The translations under genes were made by a program, and so were the position numbers. This document shows positions 16,367 through 28,066 of a DNA stretch of 64,000 nt, piece after piece. How positions within the stretch are numbered: the stretch's first letter is position 1; each line of letters starts with the position of its first letter. Where the stretch lies: positions 62,001 through 126,000 of the forward strand of contig NZ_JHYI01000018.1 of NCBI RefSeq assembly GCF_000621445.1, given 5' to 3'. Source of the stretch: Alkalihalobacillus bogoriensis ATCC BAA-922. Lineage in GTDB: Bacteria; Bacillota; Bacilli; Bacillales; Bacillaceae_F. Under the pieces are notes generated by a model that saw only the letters and a program-made list of their open reading frames with translations, had not been told where the DNA came from and ran no database searches.

Positions 16367-17635
16367 TTACACAACTATTTTTTCATTCGTTTGTATCTTT
16401 AGAAGAACTTGGCGAACTCTTCTTTCTTCCGCCTTTACAACTTTTATATGGAAACTTTGGTAGATGAATTCTTCACCTTCTTTTGGGATCCGTTGAAATT
16501 CCTCAATCACCCATCCACCAACAGTGTGATTATTCGTTTCTGGTGTGTCGATGTTTAAGAACCTTGCAAACTCATCAATCGATACATCTGCATCAATCAT
16601 ATAACTTGTTGAGTCAACTTGTTTTAATTGATTCACACTGACATCATGTTCATCCCAAATTTCTCCTACAATTTCCTCTAATAAATCTTCCATTGTAATT
16701 AATCCGGATGTTCCACCGAATTCATCAATGACAATAGCCATATGAATTTTTTGTTTTTGTAATTCATTTAATAACGTCGATATTTTCATCGATTCTACGA
16801 CAAATAATGGCTTTCTTATGAGATTTCTAATATCGACATTTTCGCGCTTCTTAATATAAGCTGTTAAAAAATCACGCTCAGACAATATCCCTATTACATT
16901 ATCAATTGTCCCTTCATAAACTGGAATTCTCGAATAATGCTCAGTTAGGAAAATATCCATAATTTCAGGAATCGGTTGATTGACTTCGACTGCAACCATA
17001 TCTGGACGTGGCTTTAAAATGTCATGCACGATAATATCGTCAAACTCTAAAGACCGATGTACCATTTCTTTTTCCTGTTTCCCAATTACACCTTCGTCTT
17101 CACTGATTTGGACAATCATTTTGATTTCCTCTTCAGTAACCGATGGTGTATTTTCTTTATTTTTTATAAAGAAAGTGACTAATTTTTTACATTGCAAAAA
17201 CAACCAAGTTACGGGATACAATACTATAATTAGATAAAATAAAATTCCCGATGTTTTAAGTGCGTACCCTTCTGCAAATTCTTTTGCTAACGATTTCGGG
17301 ATAATCTCACCAAAAATTAACACTAAAATCGTCACCACAAAAGTACTAATAAAAACACCTAAACTCGGACCAAACACGTTGATGGCAATTTGTGAAGAAA
17401 GTGTTGCCGCTGCAATGTTCACAAGATTATTGCCCACCAACAAAGTCGACAGCGTCTTATCAAAGTTTTCAGCTATAATGACCGCCTTTTTCGCTCCTCT
17501 CCTTCCTTCATCTTCATAATTTTTGAGGCGAATTTTATTCACACTCGAAAATGCTGTTTCAGCAGAAGAGAAAAATGCCGATAAACCTAATAACATGACT
17601 AAAAACGCAATCAAACTCGACGGAACATCGTCCAT
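16367..17635 (-). CDS. HlyC/CorC (CNNM) family transporter with CBS pair
   Basis: A 422-residue membrane protein of the CNNM/MpfA type. An N-terminal DUF21 membrane domain (about residues 1-180, with SAFFSSAETAFSSVNKIR and the GEIIPKSLAKEFAE motif) is followed by two CBS domains (about 200-325) and a C-terminal CorC_HlyC domain (about 340-420). Relatives export magnesium or related divalent ions and are gated by nucleotide or ion binding to the CBS pair. The old name hemolysin C is misleading. The start MDDVPSS has GGAG 13 bases upstream, a loose spacing. It is monocistronic with its own terminator. Confidence 0.92.
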   Translation of the reverse strand: MDDVPSSLIAFLVMLLGLSAFFSSAETAFSSVNKIRLKNYEDEGRRGAKKAVIIAENFDKTLSTLLVGNNLVNIAAATLSSQIAINVFGPSLGVFISTFVVTILVLIFGEIIPKSLAKEFAEGYALKTSGILFYLIIVLYPVTWLFLQCKKLVTFFIKNKENTPSVTEEEIKMIVQISEDEGVIGKQEKEMVHRSLEFDDIIVHDILKPRPDMVAVEVNQPIPEIMDIFLTEHYSRIPVYEGTIDNVIGILSERDFLTAYIKKRENVDIRNLIRKPLFVVESMKISTLLNELQKQKIHMAIVIDEFGGTSGLITMEDLLEEIVGEIWDEHDVSVNQLKQVDSTSYMIDADVSIDEFARFLNIDTPETNNHTVGGWVIEEFQRIPKEGEEFIYQSFHIKVVKAEERRVRQVLLKIQTNEKIVV

Positions 17636-17808
17636 CTAAACATCACACTCCAATGAAATAATAGTACTATTATATAGCGAACTTCCCCCGTTCACCACTA
17701 ATATATCTTAATTTTTTTTGTTTTTTTAGCCAATATTTGTCGAAGGGAAAACGGATGCAACATGGAATAGTTATACATATGAATTTTTGTGGAAATGGAG
17801 GTAAAAAC

Positions 17809-18201
17809 TTGGACGCACTAAACCAATTTACTCAAATGCACGATGAATTCATCGAAGTCTGGAATAAAGCTATGAAAACAGGAAACACAACCGCCCTAGA
17901 CCGAATGACCGAAAATTATTATGTTGCTTTCTTTAATGGAAGCCACAATAAACCAATGTTCTTCACGAAGCAAGATTCATTAGACGGTATGAAACAATCT
18001 GTTGAGCATTTTTTAGGGGCGCAAAAACAGTTTAAACATCGAGTCATCCGACTTCGAAATAATGAAAATGCTGTTGTTTTTTATGAATTACTCGTGATTA
18101 AAGAAGAAGACATACTCGCAAGACTGTTTACAACCGAAAACTGGCAACTCATCAATGGCCAGTGGATGATCGTGAGGGAAACCGAAGAAGTGATTGCGTA
18201 A
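17809..18201 (+). CDS. SnoaL-like / DUF4440 small protein
   Basis: The best start is the TTG at 17809, seven bases after GGAGG, giving 130 residues (first residues MDALNQFTQMHDEF). In-frame ATG codons at 17755 and 17779 lack a comparable site. The pattern, an N-terminal helix (FIEVWNKAMKTGNTTALDRM) followed by beta strands ending in WQLINGQWMIVRETEEV, is that of the NTF2/SnoaL-fold DUF4440 proteins, which bind small molecules or act as isomerases. The specific role is unknown. It is monocistronic, and its downstream gap contains a family A repeat. Confidence 0.7.
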   Translation: MDALNQFTQMHDEFIEVWNKAMKTGNTTALDRMTENYYVAFFNGSHNKPMFFTKQDSLDGMKQSVEHFLGAQKQFKHRVIRLRNNENAVVFYELLVIKEEDILARLFTTENWQLINGQWMIVRETEEVIA

Positions 18202-18234
18202 TGTGCGGGTTAGGAATACAGGAGAAAACCGTAT

Positions 18235-18413
18235 CGGACATCTGTTCCGCTATTTTACGTTTTTAGGCTGTTTTTTCAAACCTATCGGACATACGTTCAG
18301 TTATTTGGGCAGTAACCGTTAAAATCACTTCAATTTTCAGCTAATAACGGAACAGATGTCCGTTAGATTTTTGAAACTTATGTTTTTTGACTGAATAGCG
18401 GAATATATGTCCG
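18235..18413. repeat. Family A four-motif palindromic repeat, copy 2
   Basis: CGGACATCTGTTCCGCTAT (18235-18253), CGGACATACGTTCAGTTAT (18286-18304), ATAACGGAACAGATGTCCG (18344-18362), ATAGCGGAATATATGTCCG (18395-18413). Starts are 51, 58 and 51 bp apart, exactly as in copy 1. The gap is between convergent genes; no other structure was seen in 18414-18533. Confidence 0.88.
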
Positions 18414-18533
18414 TTAAAGTATGATAGATTAAGATAATAATGGGCTTTAGGATTTATCGTCATTCTACTTATCCCCATTACCACACAAAGCATTCCTCAG
18501 CCTCCTACCTTTTTTCCACTCCTAAAGAATTTG

Positions 18534-19694
18534 TTATTTCCCATTGTTTCTCCTTAACTCACTATACTGCACATGAATTCTATTTTCTGGATTCCTATCT
18601 ACCGTGTACAGAACGATAAGAAACAATAGTTCTAATGGCTTCATTAAAAGATAAACGATATCTGCTGACCATTTCGAATGAATATGCCGACTAATTGGAT
18701 ATCCATACTTATCGTAAACCGCACGAATAACTTTATGTGCTCTCGGTACATATTGTTCTAAAATATTCTCAAATGCGTTCGCAACTAACAATTGACGATT
18801 TACAGGGATTCTCCTCCCCCTCCTTATCCCCGCTCGCACTGGCTTTACAATGTTAGGGTGACCGAGTGCTGATACGGTACATAAATAATGTCCATCATTA
18901 TCCCTACTTATCATTTCTGGCTCTGGAGGTGGAATATTGGAGTAATTAAAAGAACTTGTATCAAGAAACACTCGTATAAAACTATCTGGTCGTTGACCAA
19001 ATAAAATTAATATAAGATGTATGATTACCATGATTGGAAACAAAGAGACAATCCATACTTTCGACATGCGATTATAGTTATTTGTTATGTTCGCAAAAAA
19101 TTGGAGAAATATATTTTTATATTTTATATCCATTTCTTCCCGTTCATAAAATTGATCTAGGGAATTTTTTAACCTTGCAATATATAGAAAGCATAATGAA
19201 CTAAACCCAATTTGTAATAAATACACCGCCAAATTTAGCCCGTTATTTACTGTAACAGTATGAGCCAAATACATGATACCTAGAAATATATTAGTTATCA
19301 CCAAAGTGCTACAAAACACATATACAATCGGTGAAAGCCAATCATAAAACAAGGTAATGCATGTAAAACTAAATAAGCCTAATGTTAACAAAATAAATAT
19401 AGAAGGAACGTACTCTATCGCTAATGAAGCATAACCATTCTTAAAGCTCCCTGTTTGCTCATACATCTTTAAAGGTTTTCCCGCTATTTCTCCTGAACCA
19501 TCAAGGGACAAACCAACGACTAACACATAATACATTGATATTGAAAAAATACTATCAAAAATTTTGTATTTGATTTGTCTTTCTTCTTGTTTTTGTGACC
19601 TAGGACTCGGACTCTTTATAAAGCTCTTTATCATTCGAATAAAACTATAAAAAGGCATTACAACAAATAATACATACATTAAAATAAGGTACAT
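18534..19694 (-). CDS. Multipass membrane protein of unknown function (DUF6688-like)
   Basis: A 386-residue protein. The ATG at 19694 follows GAGAGG by eight bases; the GTG three codons earlier overlaps that site. Seven or so hydrophobic segments fill the first 240 residues, and a conserved-looking cytoplasmic or lumenal C-terminal part follows (CTVSALGHPNIVKPVRAGIR, then RAHKVIRAVYDKYGYPISRH, then KPLELLFLIVLYTVDRNPEN). The last segment reminds me of DUF6688 proteins, but I cannot confirm it. No enzymatic motif is seen. It lies 122 bp downstream of another hypothetical on the same strand and may form an operon with it. Confidence 0.6.
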   Translation of the reverse strand: MYLILMYVLFVVMPFYSFIRMIKSFIKSPSPRSQKQEERQIKYKIFDSIFSISMYYVLVVGLSLDGSGEIAGKPLKMYEQTGSFKNGYASLAIEYVPSIFILLTLGLFSFTCITLFYDWLSPIVYVFCSTLVITNIFLGIMYLAHTVTVNNGLNLAVYLLQIGFSSLCFLYIARLKNSLDQFYEREEMDIKYKNIFLQFFANITNNYNRMSKVWIVSLFPIMVIIHLILILFGQRPDSFIRVFLDTSSFNYSNIPPPEPEMISRDNDGHYLCTVSALGHPNIVKPVRAGIRRGRRIPVNRQLLVANAFENILEQYVPRAHKVIRAVYDKYGYPISRHIHSKWSADIVYLLMKPLELLFLIVLYTVDRNPENRIHVQYSELRRNNGK

Positions 19695-19816
19695 CTTATA
19701 CACCTCTCAGCTTTATATATCATCCCTCCACTATATTAACATAAATATCCAATTGCAATATTCTTCTTTACTCCAAACAAAAAAGGTACTCGCTTTAACT
19801 ACGAATACCTCTCCAT

Positions 19817-20815
19817 TTAAATCCCTTTAATACTATTTAAAATCCCCTCTGCTACTTCAACATTAATCCTTATCGCATCCCAGCTAAATCCATCTTCGAA
19901 TCCTTGATGACGGTCGTTATCGAGAAGTTTTATAAACATGACACTATAATAATCCAGTGGCATATGATGCACGGTTATCTCATACCCGTCATCATACTCC
20001 TTTATAGAAAAAGTTCCTTCTGTCACAAATCTTACATTTTCTTCGATATAACTATACGTATAATCATCCCTTAATATCATATAAAAATCATCACCATCAT
20101 TCCAATGCCATGCTCCAAAAACTTCACTATCTATTAAATCCGTTTGCTCTAATCTAGAGCCCTGACTACTGACTGTTTCGCTAGGTGGTGCAATAATGGA
20201 CTCACTGTTTGGAATTTCTGTTAGTTTAAGATGACTTAAAACTCCCCAATGTGTTCCGATATACCATGTAGAATCTCCGTCCATTTGATAAAGTTCTAAA
20301 TCATAACCAAAATTCATGGTTATTTCATCTTCAGAAGTCGCTTTAACATTTCCTACTATCCATACAACTCTCATATCGCCTTCTGACTTATCATAGTCAA
20401 TGATGTTATACGTTTCATAATCGGAATACACATAGTTTTCTGTTATTTCCCATGTCTTTAATCCAATTTGTTTGTCCATCTCCATCGTAACCAATTCCCG
20501 CGCTACTTTGAGCAAATCATTTTCATGACTCTCTAGTCCAAGCTCCATTTCGATTTCTTCATTTACCTTCTTCGCTTCTATCTCAGAATATGGCCGTTCT
20601 ACATCATTTGTTGTAACTTGAACGACATTTTCATTTCCATCTAATACCATGAACACAACACCTGCTATTACCGATAGAAAACCAAATACAATACACGATA
20701 CTAATAACGGAGAAAAAACATGGTTTCCTTTTGTAAGTTTTACGATGATGATAACTAACGCTAGTAAAATGAAAAGAAATCCTAAACTAAAGAAAAGCAT
20801 ATTTACTATATTCAT
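19817..20815 (-). CDS. Hypothetical membrane-anchored protein
   Basis: A 332-residue protein not assigned to a family. Two N-terminal membrane segments (about residues 5-28 and 36-58) are followed by a large acidic domain with many aspartates and glutamates, probably extracytoplasmic. Repeated aromatic-rich strands (WYIGTHWGVLSHL, FGAWHWNDGDDFYMIL) suggest a beta-rich fold in the C-terminal half. The ATG at 20815 follows CAGGAG. Nothing in the sequence indicates enzymatic activity. Confidence 0.6.
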   Translation of the reverse strand: MNIVNMLFFSLGFLFILLALVIIIVKLTKGNHVFSPLLVSCIVFGFLSVIAGVVFMVLDGNENVVQVTTNDVERPYSEIEAKKVNEEIEMELGLESHENDLLKVARELVTMEMDKQIGLKTWEITENYVYSDYETYNIIDYDKSEGDMRVVWIVGNVKATSEDEITMNFGYDLELYQMDGDSTWYIGTHWGVLSHLKLTEIPNSESIIAPPSETVSSQGSRLEQTDLIDSEVFGAWHWNDGDDFYMILRDDYTYSYIEENVRFVTEGTFSIKEYDDGYEITVHHMPLDYYSVMFIKLLDNDRHQGFEDGFSWDAIRINVEVAEGILNSIKGI

Positions 20816-20886
20816 TTTTCCAACTCCTGAATAGGTACTTAAAACTAATTCTATTTTACTATAAAACCTTTAAATATTATACTAAA

Positions 20887-20927
20887 TAAAAAACGCGATA
20901 AGGATTCTTCCTTATCGCGTTTTTTTC
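20887..20927. terminator. Bidirectional terminator after the FGGY kinase gene
   Basis: Stem AAACGCGATAAGGA / TCCTTATCGCGTTT with loop TTCT, A-rich before and seven Ts after. It lies nine bases beyond the stop of the minus-strand kinase gene. Confidence 0.9.
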
Positions 20928-20936
20928 AATATATTA

Positions 20937-22535
20937 TTATCGAAGTGTATTCACAGCCGCTCTTTCAATCTCAAGACCTTGCTTATATCGCTCCATAAAT
21001 TGTTCAAATCCTTCAACATCAATCGGGTCAGGTGACACCGTTTTGACTGTTTGGCCAGCAAACACATGGTCATTTAAAAAGCTCTCTAATGTTTCATTAT
21101 CGTTTTTGTTTATCATATACGATCCTAACAATGCAATTCCCCATGCTCCACCTTCTCCCGCCGTTTCCATAACAGAAACAGGCACATTAAAAGCTGCTGC
21201 TAAAAAGCGTTGGCCGACACCTTCTGTTTTAAACAATCCACCGTGACCTAACACTTCGTCAAGTTCGACTTTTTCTTCTTTAAACAAAATATCCATTCCA
21301 ATTTTCATCGCACCGAAAGCTGTAAATAAATGTGTTCGCATAAAGTTCGCTAAATTAAAAGTAGAACCAGTAGACCTAACAAACAACGGACGACCTTCTT
21401 CAAAATGGGTCATATGTTCTCCTGAAAGATAACCATAGGATAATAAGCCACCAGCGTCAGGGTCCCCGCTAAGAGCCGAATTAAAAAGAGTTTCATATAA
21501 TTTTGTTTTATCAACTTCGATCCCAAGTGCTTTCGTAAATTCATCAAACAACCCAACCCATGCATTTAAATCAGAAGAGCAGTTATTTGAATGCGCCATT
21601 GCGACTAAGTTTCCAGTCGGTGTTGTTACAAGATCAATTTCTGGGTGTACTTTTGATAAATCTTTTTCTAACACGACCATTGCAAATGCTGAAGTTCCAG
21701 CCGATACATTCCCCGTGCGTTTGGCGATACTATTTGTTGCCACCATTCCTGTTCCTGCATCACCTTCTGGCGGGCAAAGTGGAATGCCGCTTTGTAGTTC
21801 ACCGCTGACATCTAATAGTTTTGCTCCCTCTTCTGTAAGAGTACCAGCGTTTTCTCCTGCTACCAACACACTTGGCAAAACATCTTCAAGTTTCCACGGT
21901 AAGTTTTTCGAGGCAATTAATTCATTAAATTGCGTAAGCATCGTTTCATTATACTGTTTCGTACTTAGATCAATCGGGAATACACCAGACGCTTCCCCAA
22001 CACCTAATACTTTTTCACCCGTTAATTTCCAATGCACATATCCAGCCAGTGTTGTTTGGAACGCAATTTGATTCACATGTTCTTCTCCATTTAAAATCGC
22101 TTGATAAAGATGAGCAATACTCCATCTTTGCGGGATATTATAGTTTAATAGTTCTGTTAACTGATTGGAAGCTTGCTCAGTCATGTTGTTCCGCCACGTT
22201 CGGAATGGAACGAGCAGTTCTCCTTCTTTATCAAAAACCATATAACCATGCATCATTGCACTAAATCCAATAGCTCCAATGGTTTTTATGCTCACACCAT
22301 ATTGTTCTTTCACGTTTTCAATTAATTGTTGATAGCTATCTTGTAAACCCTTCCAAACACTTTCTACAGAATACGTCCAAATATTATTAACCAATTGGTT
22401 TTCCCACTCATGACTACCAGAAGCGATCGGTACATTATCTTCTCCGATAAGAACCGCTTTAATTCTAGTTGATCCAAGCTCAATCCCTAGAACTGTTTTC
22501 CCACTTTCAATCATTTGTTTTACATCAATACTCAT
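20937..22535 (-). CDS. FGGY family carbohydrate kinase, probably pentulose (ribulokinase-type)
   Basis: A 532-residue sugar kinase. The ATG at 22535 follows GGGGGAAATGAA; an in-frame ATG seven codons upstream is less favoured. The N-terminal ATPase motif is [17 protein letters not shown] near residue 20, the first FGGY domain continues to about residue 270, and the second contains [14 protein letters not shown] and [24 protein letters not shown] kinases phosphorylate ribulose, xylulose, gluconate or glycerol. Two AraR-like operators 42 bp apart lie upstream, and an arabinanase is encoded at 38588. L-ribulose in arabinose breakdown is therefore the best guess, although the protein is not a classical AraB. 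The gene is monocistronic. Confidence 0.85.
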   Translation of the reverse strand: MSIDVKQMIESGKTVLGIELGSTRIKAVLIGEDNVPIASGSHEWENQLVNNIWTYSVESVWKGLQDSYQQLIENVKEQYGVSIKTIGAIGFSAMMHGYMVFDKEGELLVPFRTWRNNMTEQASNQLTELLNYNIPQRWSIAHLYQAILNGEEHVNQIAFQTTLAGYVHWKLTGEKVLGVGEASGVFPIDLSTKQYNETMLTQFNELIASKNLPWKLEDVLPSVLVAGENAGTLTEEGAKLLDVSGELQSGIPLCPPEGDAGTGMVATNSIAKRTGNVSAGTSAFAMVVLEKDLSKVHPEIDLVTTPTGNLVAMAHSNNCSSDLNAWVGLFDEFTKALGIEVDKTKLYETLFNSALSGDPDAGGLLSYGYLSGEHMTHFEEGRPLFVRSTGSTFNLANFMRTHLFTAFGAMKIGMDILFKEEKVELDEVLGHGGLFKTEGVGQRFLAAAFNVPVSVMETAGEGGAWGIALLGSYMINKNDNETLESFLNDHVFAGQTVKTVSPDPIDVEGFEQFMERYKQGLEIERAAVNTLR

Positions 22536-22624
22536 TTCATTTCCCCCAGTACACATAGTTTAGTAAAAATCCAACATTCTATGAAAACAAGAAGCAATAT
22601 CTATCACATATCGTTGATACCATT

Positions 22625-22653
22625 ATTATAAGAAATAACTTCCTAATTTACAA
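22625..22653 (-). promoter_or_regulatory. Promoter of the FGGY kinase gene
   Basis: Minus-strand TTGTAA (22648-22653), 17 bp, TATAAT (22625-22630). It is about 90 bp upstream of the start codon. Confidence 0.65.
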
Positions 22654-22656
22654 CAA

Positions 22657-22674
22657 AAAATGTACGTACAACTT
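22657..22674. promoter_or_regulatory. AraR-like operator 1
   Basis: AAAATGTACGTACAACTT, close to the AraR consensus (ATTTGTACGTACAAAT) known from B. subtilis. It is just upstream of the -35 element. The centre is at 22665/22666. Confidence 0.7.
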
Positions 22675-22698
22675 TATGTTATTTTTATATTAACTCAC

Positions 22699-22716
22699 AT
22701 TAAATACGTACAATTA
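22699..22716. promoter_or_regulatory. AraR-like operator 2
   Basis: ATTAAATACGTACAATTA, centre at 22707/22708, exactly 42 bp (four turns) from operator 1. This equals the in-phase spacing described for cooperative AraR binding in B. subtilis. No araR gene is in the window. Confidence 0.7.
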
Positions 22717-23035
22717 AATGGTTTTAATATTAAAATCCAATACTTGTTTCACGTTTCTCAAATTCGGGTATACAAAAAGAGAATTTTTATCATTCCAGCA
22801 TCTCCCTTATCATAAACATAGTCATGTACTTGTTTATGACGAGTTTCTTCATATTCAATAAGATTGAGTCAAATGAGAACTACTTCATTCTATCTTTTAC
22901 CAAAACTTCTCCATAAAATGCCATAATCCCACAGAGAAAGAGAGAATCGAATCGCTATAAAGCTTGATATCATCATATTCTTAAAAAAAATTTATATTTT
23001 TAAGTTATTATTCTTTCTTTTTAATCGATAGTTTA
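22717..23035. other. Intergenic stretch with nothing recognised
   Basis: AT-rich DNA between the AraR-like operators and the katG control region. I see no ORF with a ribosome binding site, no strong hairpin and no repeat in it. Confidence 0.4.
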
Positions 23036-23050
23036 TTATAATGATTACAT
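23036..23050 (+). promoter_or_regulatory. PerR-like box upstream of katG
   Basis: TTATAATGATTACAT, 13 of 15 matches to the PerR consensus TTATAATNATTATAA, 77 bp before the katG start. PerR control of catalase genes by peroxide is well established in Bacillus. Confidence 0.7.
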
Positions 23051-23054
23051 AACA

Positions 23055-25331
<2,277 letters not shown>

Positions 25332-25338
25332 TAAATAG

Positions 25339-25375
25339 AAAACCGTCATCAAATGTGATGACGGTTTTTTTTTTG
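25339..25375 (+). terminator. Terminator of katG
   Basis: Stem AACCGTCATCA (25341-25351) with TGATGACGGTT (25356-25366), followed by a run of ten Ts. Confidence 0.92.
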
Positions 25376-25460
25376 AATTTGTGTCCTCTCTAGTGATAGA
25401 GAGGGCAGCGTGTAACTGTAGCGCAATGCCAAGAACTGCGATAAGTAGAGAATCGCGCAT

Positions 25461-25639
25461 CGGACATCTATTCCGTTATATGACAAGAATTAGGATTTTT
25501 CCGATTCTTAACGGACATGTGTTCCGCTACTTAACCAATCCATCCAGAAAATCCTTACTTTTTCCCTATTTAGCGGAACACATGTCCGATAGCTATTGAA
25601 AAACTTGATTTATCTTATAAATAGAGGAATAGATGTCCG
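25461..25639. repeat. Family A four-motif palindromic repeat, copy 3
   Basis: CGGACATCTATTCCGTTAT (25461-25479), CGGACATGTGTTCCGCTAC (25512-25530), TTAGCGGAACACATGTCCG (25570-25588), ATAGAGGAATAGATGTCCG (25621-25639). Starts are 51, 58 and 51 bp apart. Motifs 2 and 3 are complementary over the whole GCGGAACACATGTCCG core. It lies in the convergent gap between katG and the YiaA-like gene. Confidence 0.9.
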
Positions 25640-25659
25640 TACGTAGTTTTTGTCGTTAT

Positions 25660-25816
25660 AAGAAAAACGCGGAGCGTCATTTCGTTTCAAGCGAAGTGCG
25701 GAGCCCTGCCCGCTTTTGACAGTGAACCTCAAGTGCTCTTCTTGGGGTGAAACGTGCAGGTGCGGAGCCTTCGCTCTTCTTGAAATAGCTTTCAATGCTT
25801 CACTGCTACACCAAAA
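25660..25816. repeat. Family B dispersed repeat, copy 3 (long form)
   Basis: Begins AAGAAAAACGCGGAGCGTC and ends TTCACTGCTACACCAAAA. Compared with copy 2 it has about 25 extra bases, a small hairpin (CCTCAAG...CTTGGGG), in its centre. GCGAAG near 25691 can pair with CTTCGC near 25769 around the CCTGC/GCAGG pair, making a long imperfect hairpin. It starts 20 bp after family A copy 3. Confidence 0.82.
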
Positions 25817-25882
25817 TTTTATACTTTCTTAACTTTTAAACAAAACACTACAATTCACATTGTAGTGTCCCTTTCATGTTCT

Positions 25883-26365
25883 TTATTGATTATGCCAATT
25901 ATCACGCGCTTTTTGCGTATCTCTTATATTCTTTTGCACCGTTATAGCAGCAAACAAACTAAGAACAAAAGCCATACCATAAAAGCCTTTTTCACTTAAA
26001 ATAATACTCCCCGCATTATATAAGCCGATTGCCATTAAAGAGATAGCAATTACTAATGCTAACCAACTTATCCCATAATAAATATTCGTAACAGGAATCC
26101 CTTCATCTCTATCTCTCACCGCTTTTTGTAATGAAACCGCTGAATATAAACCGAAAACTAAAACTGCAAAATAATACCCTTTTTCATTCAATTCCATACC
26201 TGCATTAAACAAACCAATTAAATATGAAGAAACCCCTAACAATAACGCAGCCCAAGTTGCTCCTTTAAAAGCAGCCGTCGGTTCACCTTCTCTTCTTTCC
26301 AATTTAGGTCTTGGCTTTTCAACGTGCTCTACTTGTTCAACAACCACTTCATTTTCTTCTGACAT
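25883..26365 (-). CDS. YiaA/YiaB family inner membrane protein
   Basis: A 160-residue protein made of two tandem YiaA/B two-helix units. Residues about 35-95 carry [20 protein letters not shown] then [20 protein letters not shown]; residues about 97-150 repeat the plan ([40 protein letters not shown]). The N-terminus is charged and cytoplasmic. The start at 26365 follows GGGGG by seven bases. The family occurs widely in bacteria without an assigned function. Confidence 0.82.
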   Translation of the reverse strand: MSEENEVVVEQVEHVEKPRPKLERREGEPTAAFKGATWAALLLGVSSYLIGLFNAGMELNEKGYYFAVLVFGLYSAVSLQKAVRDRDEGIPVTNIYYGISWLALVIAISLMAIGLYNAGSIILSEKGFYGMAFVLSLFAAITVQKNIRDTQKARDNWHNQ

Positions 26366-26609
26366 TTTACTACCCCCAATCATCATTTGTTAACCTTCTC
26401 ACAACACATAAAAATAATATAAGTGCATGTGCCTTTTATTACTACCTCCATATTATACTTGGTAATAAAGAAACAATAAAGATATTTTTGGATCATTTTT
26501 CCACTATAATATTTACATCGCTTGTAAATTTCAATTTTCATCCGTGTTCATACTAATTTTATCGATTATTGGGATGCTAATAATACTTTATGTTGAGGGG
26601 GTGTATGGG

Positions 26610-26753
26610 ATGACAAAACGGAATAATCAAGGCGGAAGCGCCAACCAAAGCGTACCAGAGCGAGGCGGACAATTACATGGTGATGCTGGCGATAACAACA
26701 AAGGCAATGATTACAACTCAAGACGTGGAAGCAAATCAAAACGAACACATTAA
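26610..26753 (+). CDS. Small hydrophilic Gly/Asn-rich protein
   Basis: A 47-residue protein (MTKRNNQGGSANQSVPERGG..., ending SRRGSKSKRTH). The ATG at 26610 is eight bases after GAGGGGG, an excellent site; a longer frame from 26544 would begin with an unsupported membrane segment. It is strongly polar, glycine- and asparagine-rich with basic ends, and probably disordered. Size and composition recall small spore-coat or DNA/RNA-binding proteins, but I recognise no family. Confidence 0.6.
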   Translation: MTKRNNQGGSANQSVPERGGQLHGDAGDNNKGNDYNSRRGSKSKRTH

Positions 26754-26817
26754 ATTCGAATAACAACATGAAAAAGCAACTGAAAAAGGGCATTGTAGTT
26801 CATTAGATTAAATTAAA

Positions 26818-26861
26818 AGAAATGAGCTATTATTTGTGTAAATAAATAATAGCTCATTTCT
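26818..26861. terminator. Long inverted repeat, probable terminator
   Basis: AGAAATGAGCTATTATT (26818-26834) and AATAATAGCTCATTTCT (26845-26861), a perfect 17-bp stem. The minus-strand copy runs into TTTTAATTT; the plus-strand side lacks a T tract. Confidence 0.65.
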
Positions 26862-26927
26862 ATCACATCGTTTCCAAAAACAGTAAGTATCGCATTTTCC
26901 TCTTAGTTATTAGGCGGTCCAAGCTAT

Positions 26928-27106
26928 CGGACATTCTTTCCACTATTTGAGGAAAAAACGCACTTCTTTCAGTTCTTACGGACATACGTTCCGTTATTTA
27001 CCCGAAACAAGACAAATAGAGCTTGTTTTTTCTACTTTAACGGAACACATGTCCAATAACATTTGTAAATCGCTAGTTTTTGTTTAAATAGCTGAACGTA
27101 TGTCCG
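26928..27106. repeat. Family A four-motif palindromic repeat, copy 4
   Basis: CGGACATTCTTTCCACTAT (26928-26946), CGGACATACGTTCCGTTAT (26979-26997), TTAACGGAACACATGTCCA (27037-27055), ATAGCTGAACGTATGTCCG (27088-27106). Spacing is again 51, 58, 51 bp. It lies between the small hydrophilic protein gene and the convergent peptidase E gene. Confidence 0.88.
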
Positions 27107-27240
27107 CTAAACTGCAAAATGTGAAAGCACACCTCACAATTCAATCACTACCTCTTTTTCAAATGACTAATGTCATCGTTTGTTGCATACTCTTGAGAAA
27201 CCGAAGTGACAATCTTTTCTATTTTACTCCTCGTCTATAG

Positions 27241-27981
27241 CTAGTCTACTCTTTGAAACAAATCTTTTATTGGTACAAACTCACTGGCAGTTAGTTCTGT
27301 CTTATTGAACATCCCATTCCGATTATGCAATAGGTATGCTTTGCTATCTGAATCCGTTTTAACAACCTTATATAAGTTATCTTTTATTACAATAGCGCAA
27401 TTATTTTCAATACCCACTCCTGGTATTGTTTCTTGATTCAACATTTTATCAAACTGTTCATGGCCTCTTTCATTATAATGAGGACAATGTATCGCTGGTA
27501 TTAACCCAAGTCCGATTGGTTGCTGATTGTCCCACCATCCATCAGGGTTATGTTCGCTTTTACCCTCACTATGACCTTTTTGAAACCAACAAATTGAACC
27601 CGCACTTAATCCAGAAAGAACTATGTTTTGTTCATATGCTTGTTTAAGATAGAAATCAACATTATCATCTCGCCACACTTCAAGCATCTTTACCGTATCC
27701 CCTCCACCTACATAAATGATATGAGCGGATAATATCTTTTGTTTTATTTCACTTTCATGCATTTTTCCCTTCACGAGCACCAATGTATCCACTTCACATC
27801 CAAGTTGTTCGCCATAAACCTTTTTCATAGTTGCAATATATCCCTCTGAATCATTACTTGCGGTCGGGATAAATAATACTCGTGGATGCAAAACCCCTGA
27901 AAATTGCACGATAAATTGATCAATATGCCATGTTTCGTGTAAGCTTATTTCCCCACCACCGATAGCTACTATTTTACCCAT
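27241..27981 (-). CDS. Peptidase E-like serine peptidase (family S51)
   Basis: A 246-residue cytoplasmic protein. The nucleophile is S126 in the S51 motif GLSAGS, preceded by a glycine-rich IIYVGGGDTVKML near residue 90; candidate catalytic histidines are H165 and H168 in IHCPHYNERGHE. S51 enzymes include the Asp-specific dipeptidase PepE and cyanophycinase; the short length fits the dipeptidase side. The ATG at 27981 has AGGAAGGGTGG upstream. It is monocistronic. Confidence 0.88.
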   Translation of the reverse strand: MGKIVAIGGGEISLHETWHIDQFIVQFSGVLHPRVLFIPTASNDSEGYIATMKKVYGEQLGCEVDTLVLVKGKMHESEIKQKILSAHIIYVGGGDTVKMLEVWRDDNVDFYLKQAYEQNIVLSGLSAGSICWFQKGHSEGKSEHNPDGWWDNQQPIGLGLIPAIHCPHYNERGHEQFDKMLNQETIPGVGIENNCAIVIKDNLYKVVKTDSDSKAYLLHNRNGMFNKTELTASEFVPIKDLFQRVD

Positions 27982-28066
27982 ACTTCCACCCTTCCTACAT
28001 CCTCATGTTAGCATTATAATTGGAATCGAATTCCAAATAAACAGCTTTTTTAACATTAATAGCCGG

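Noticed and set aside
25381-25599. Plus-strand frame of 72 codons after katG
   Set aside because: Lies in the terminator and family A repeat; the translation only reads the repeat motifs.
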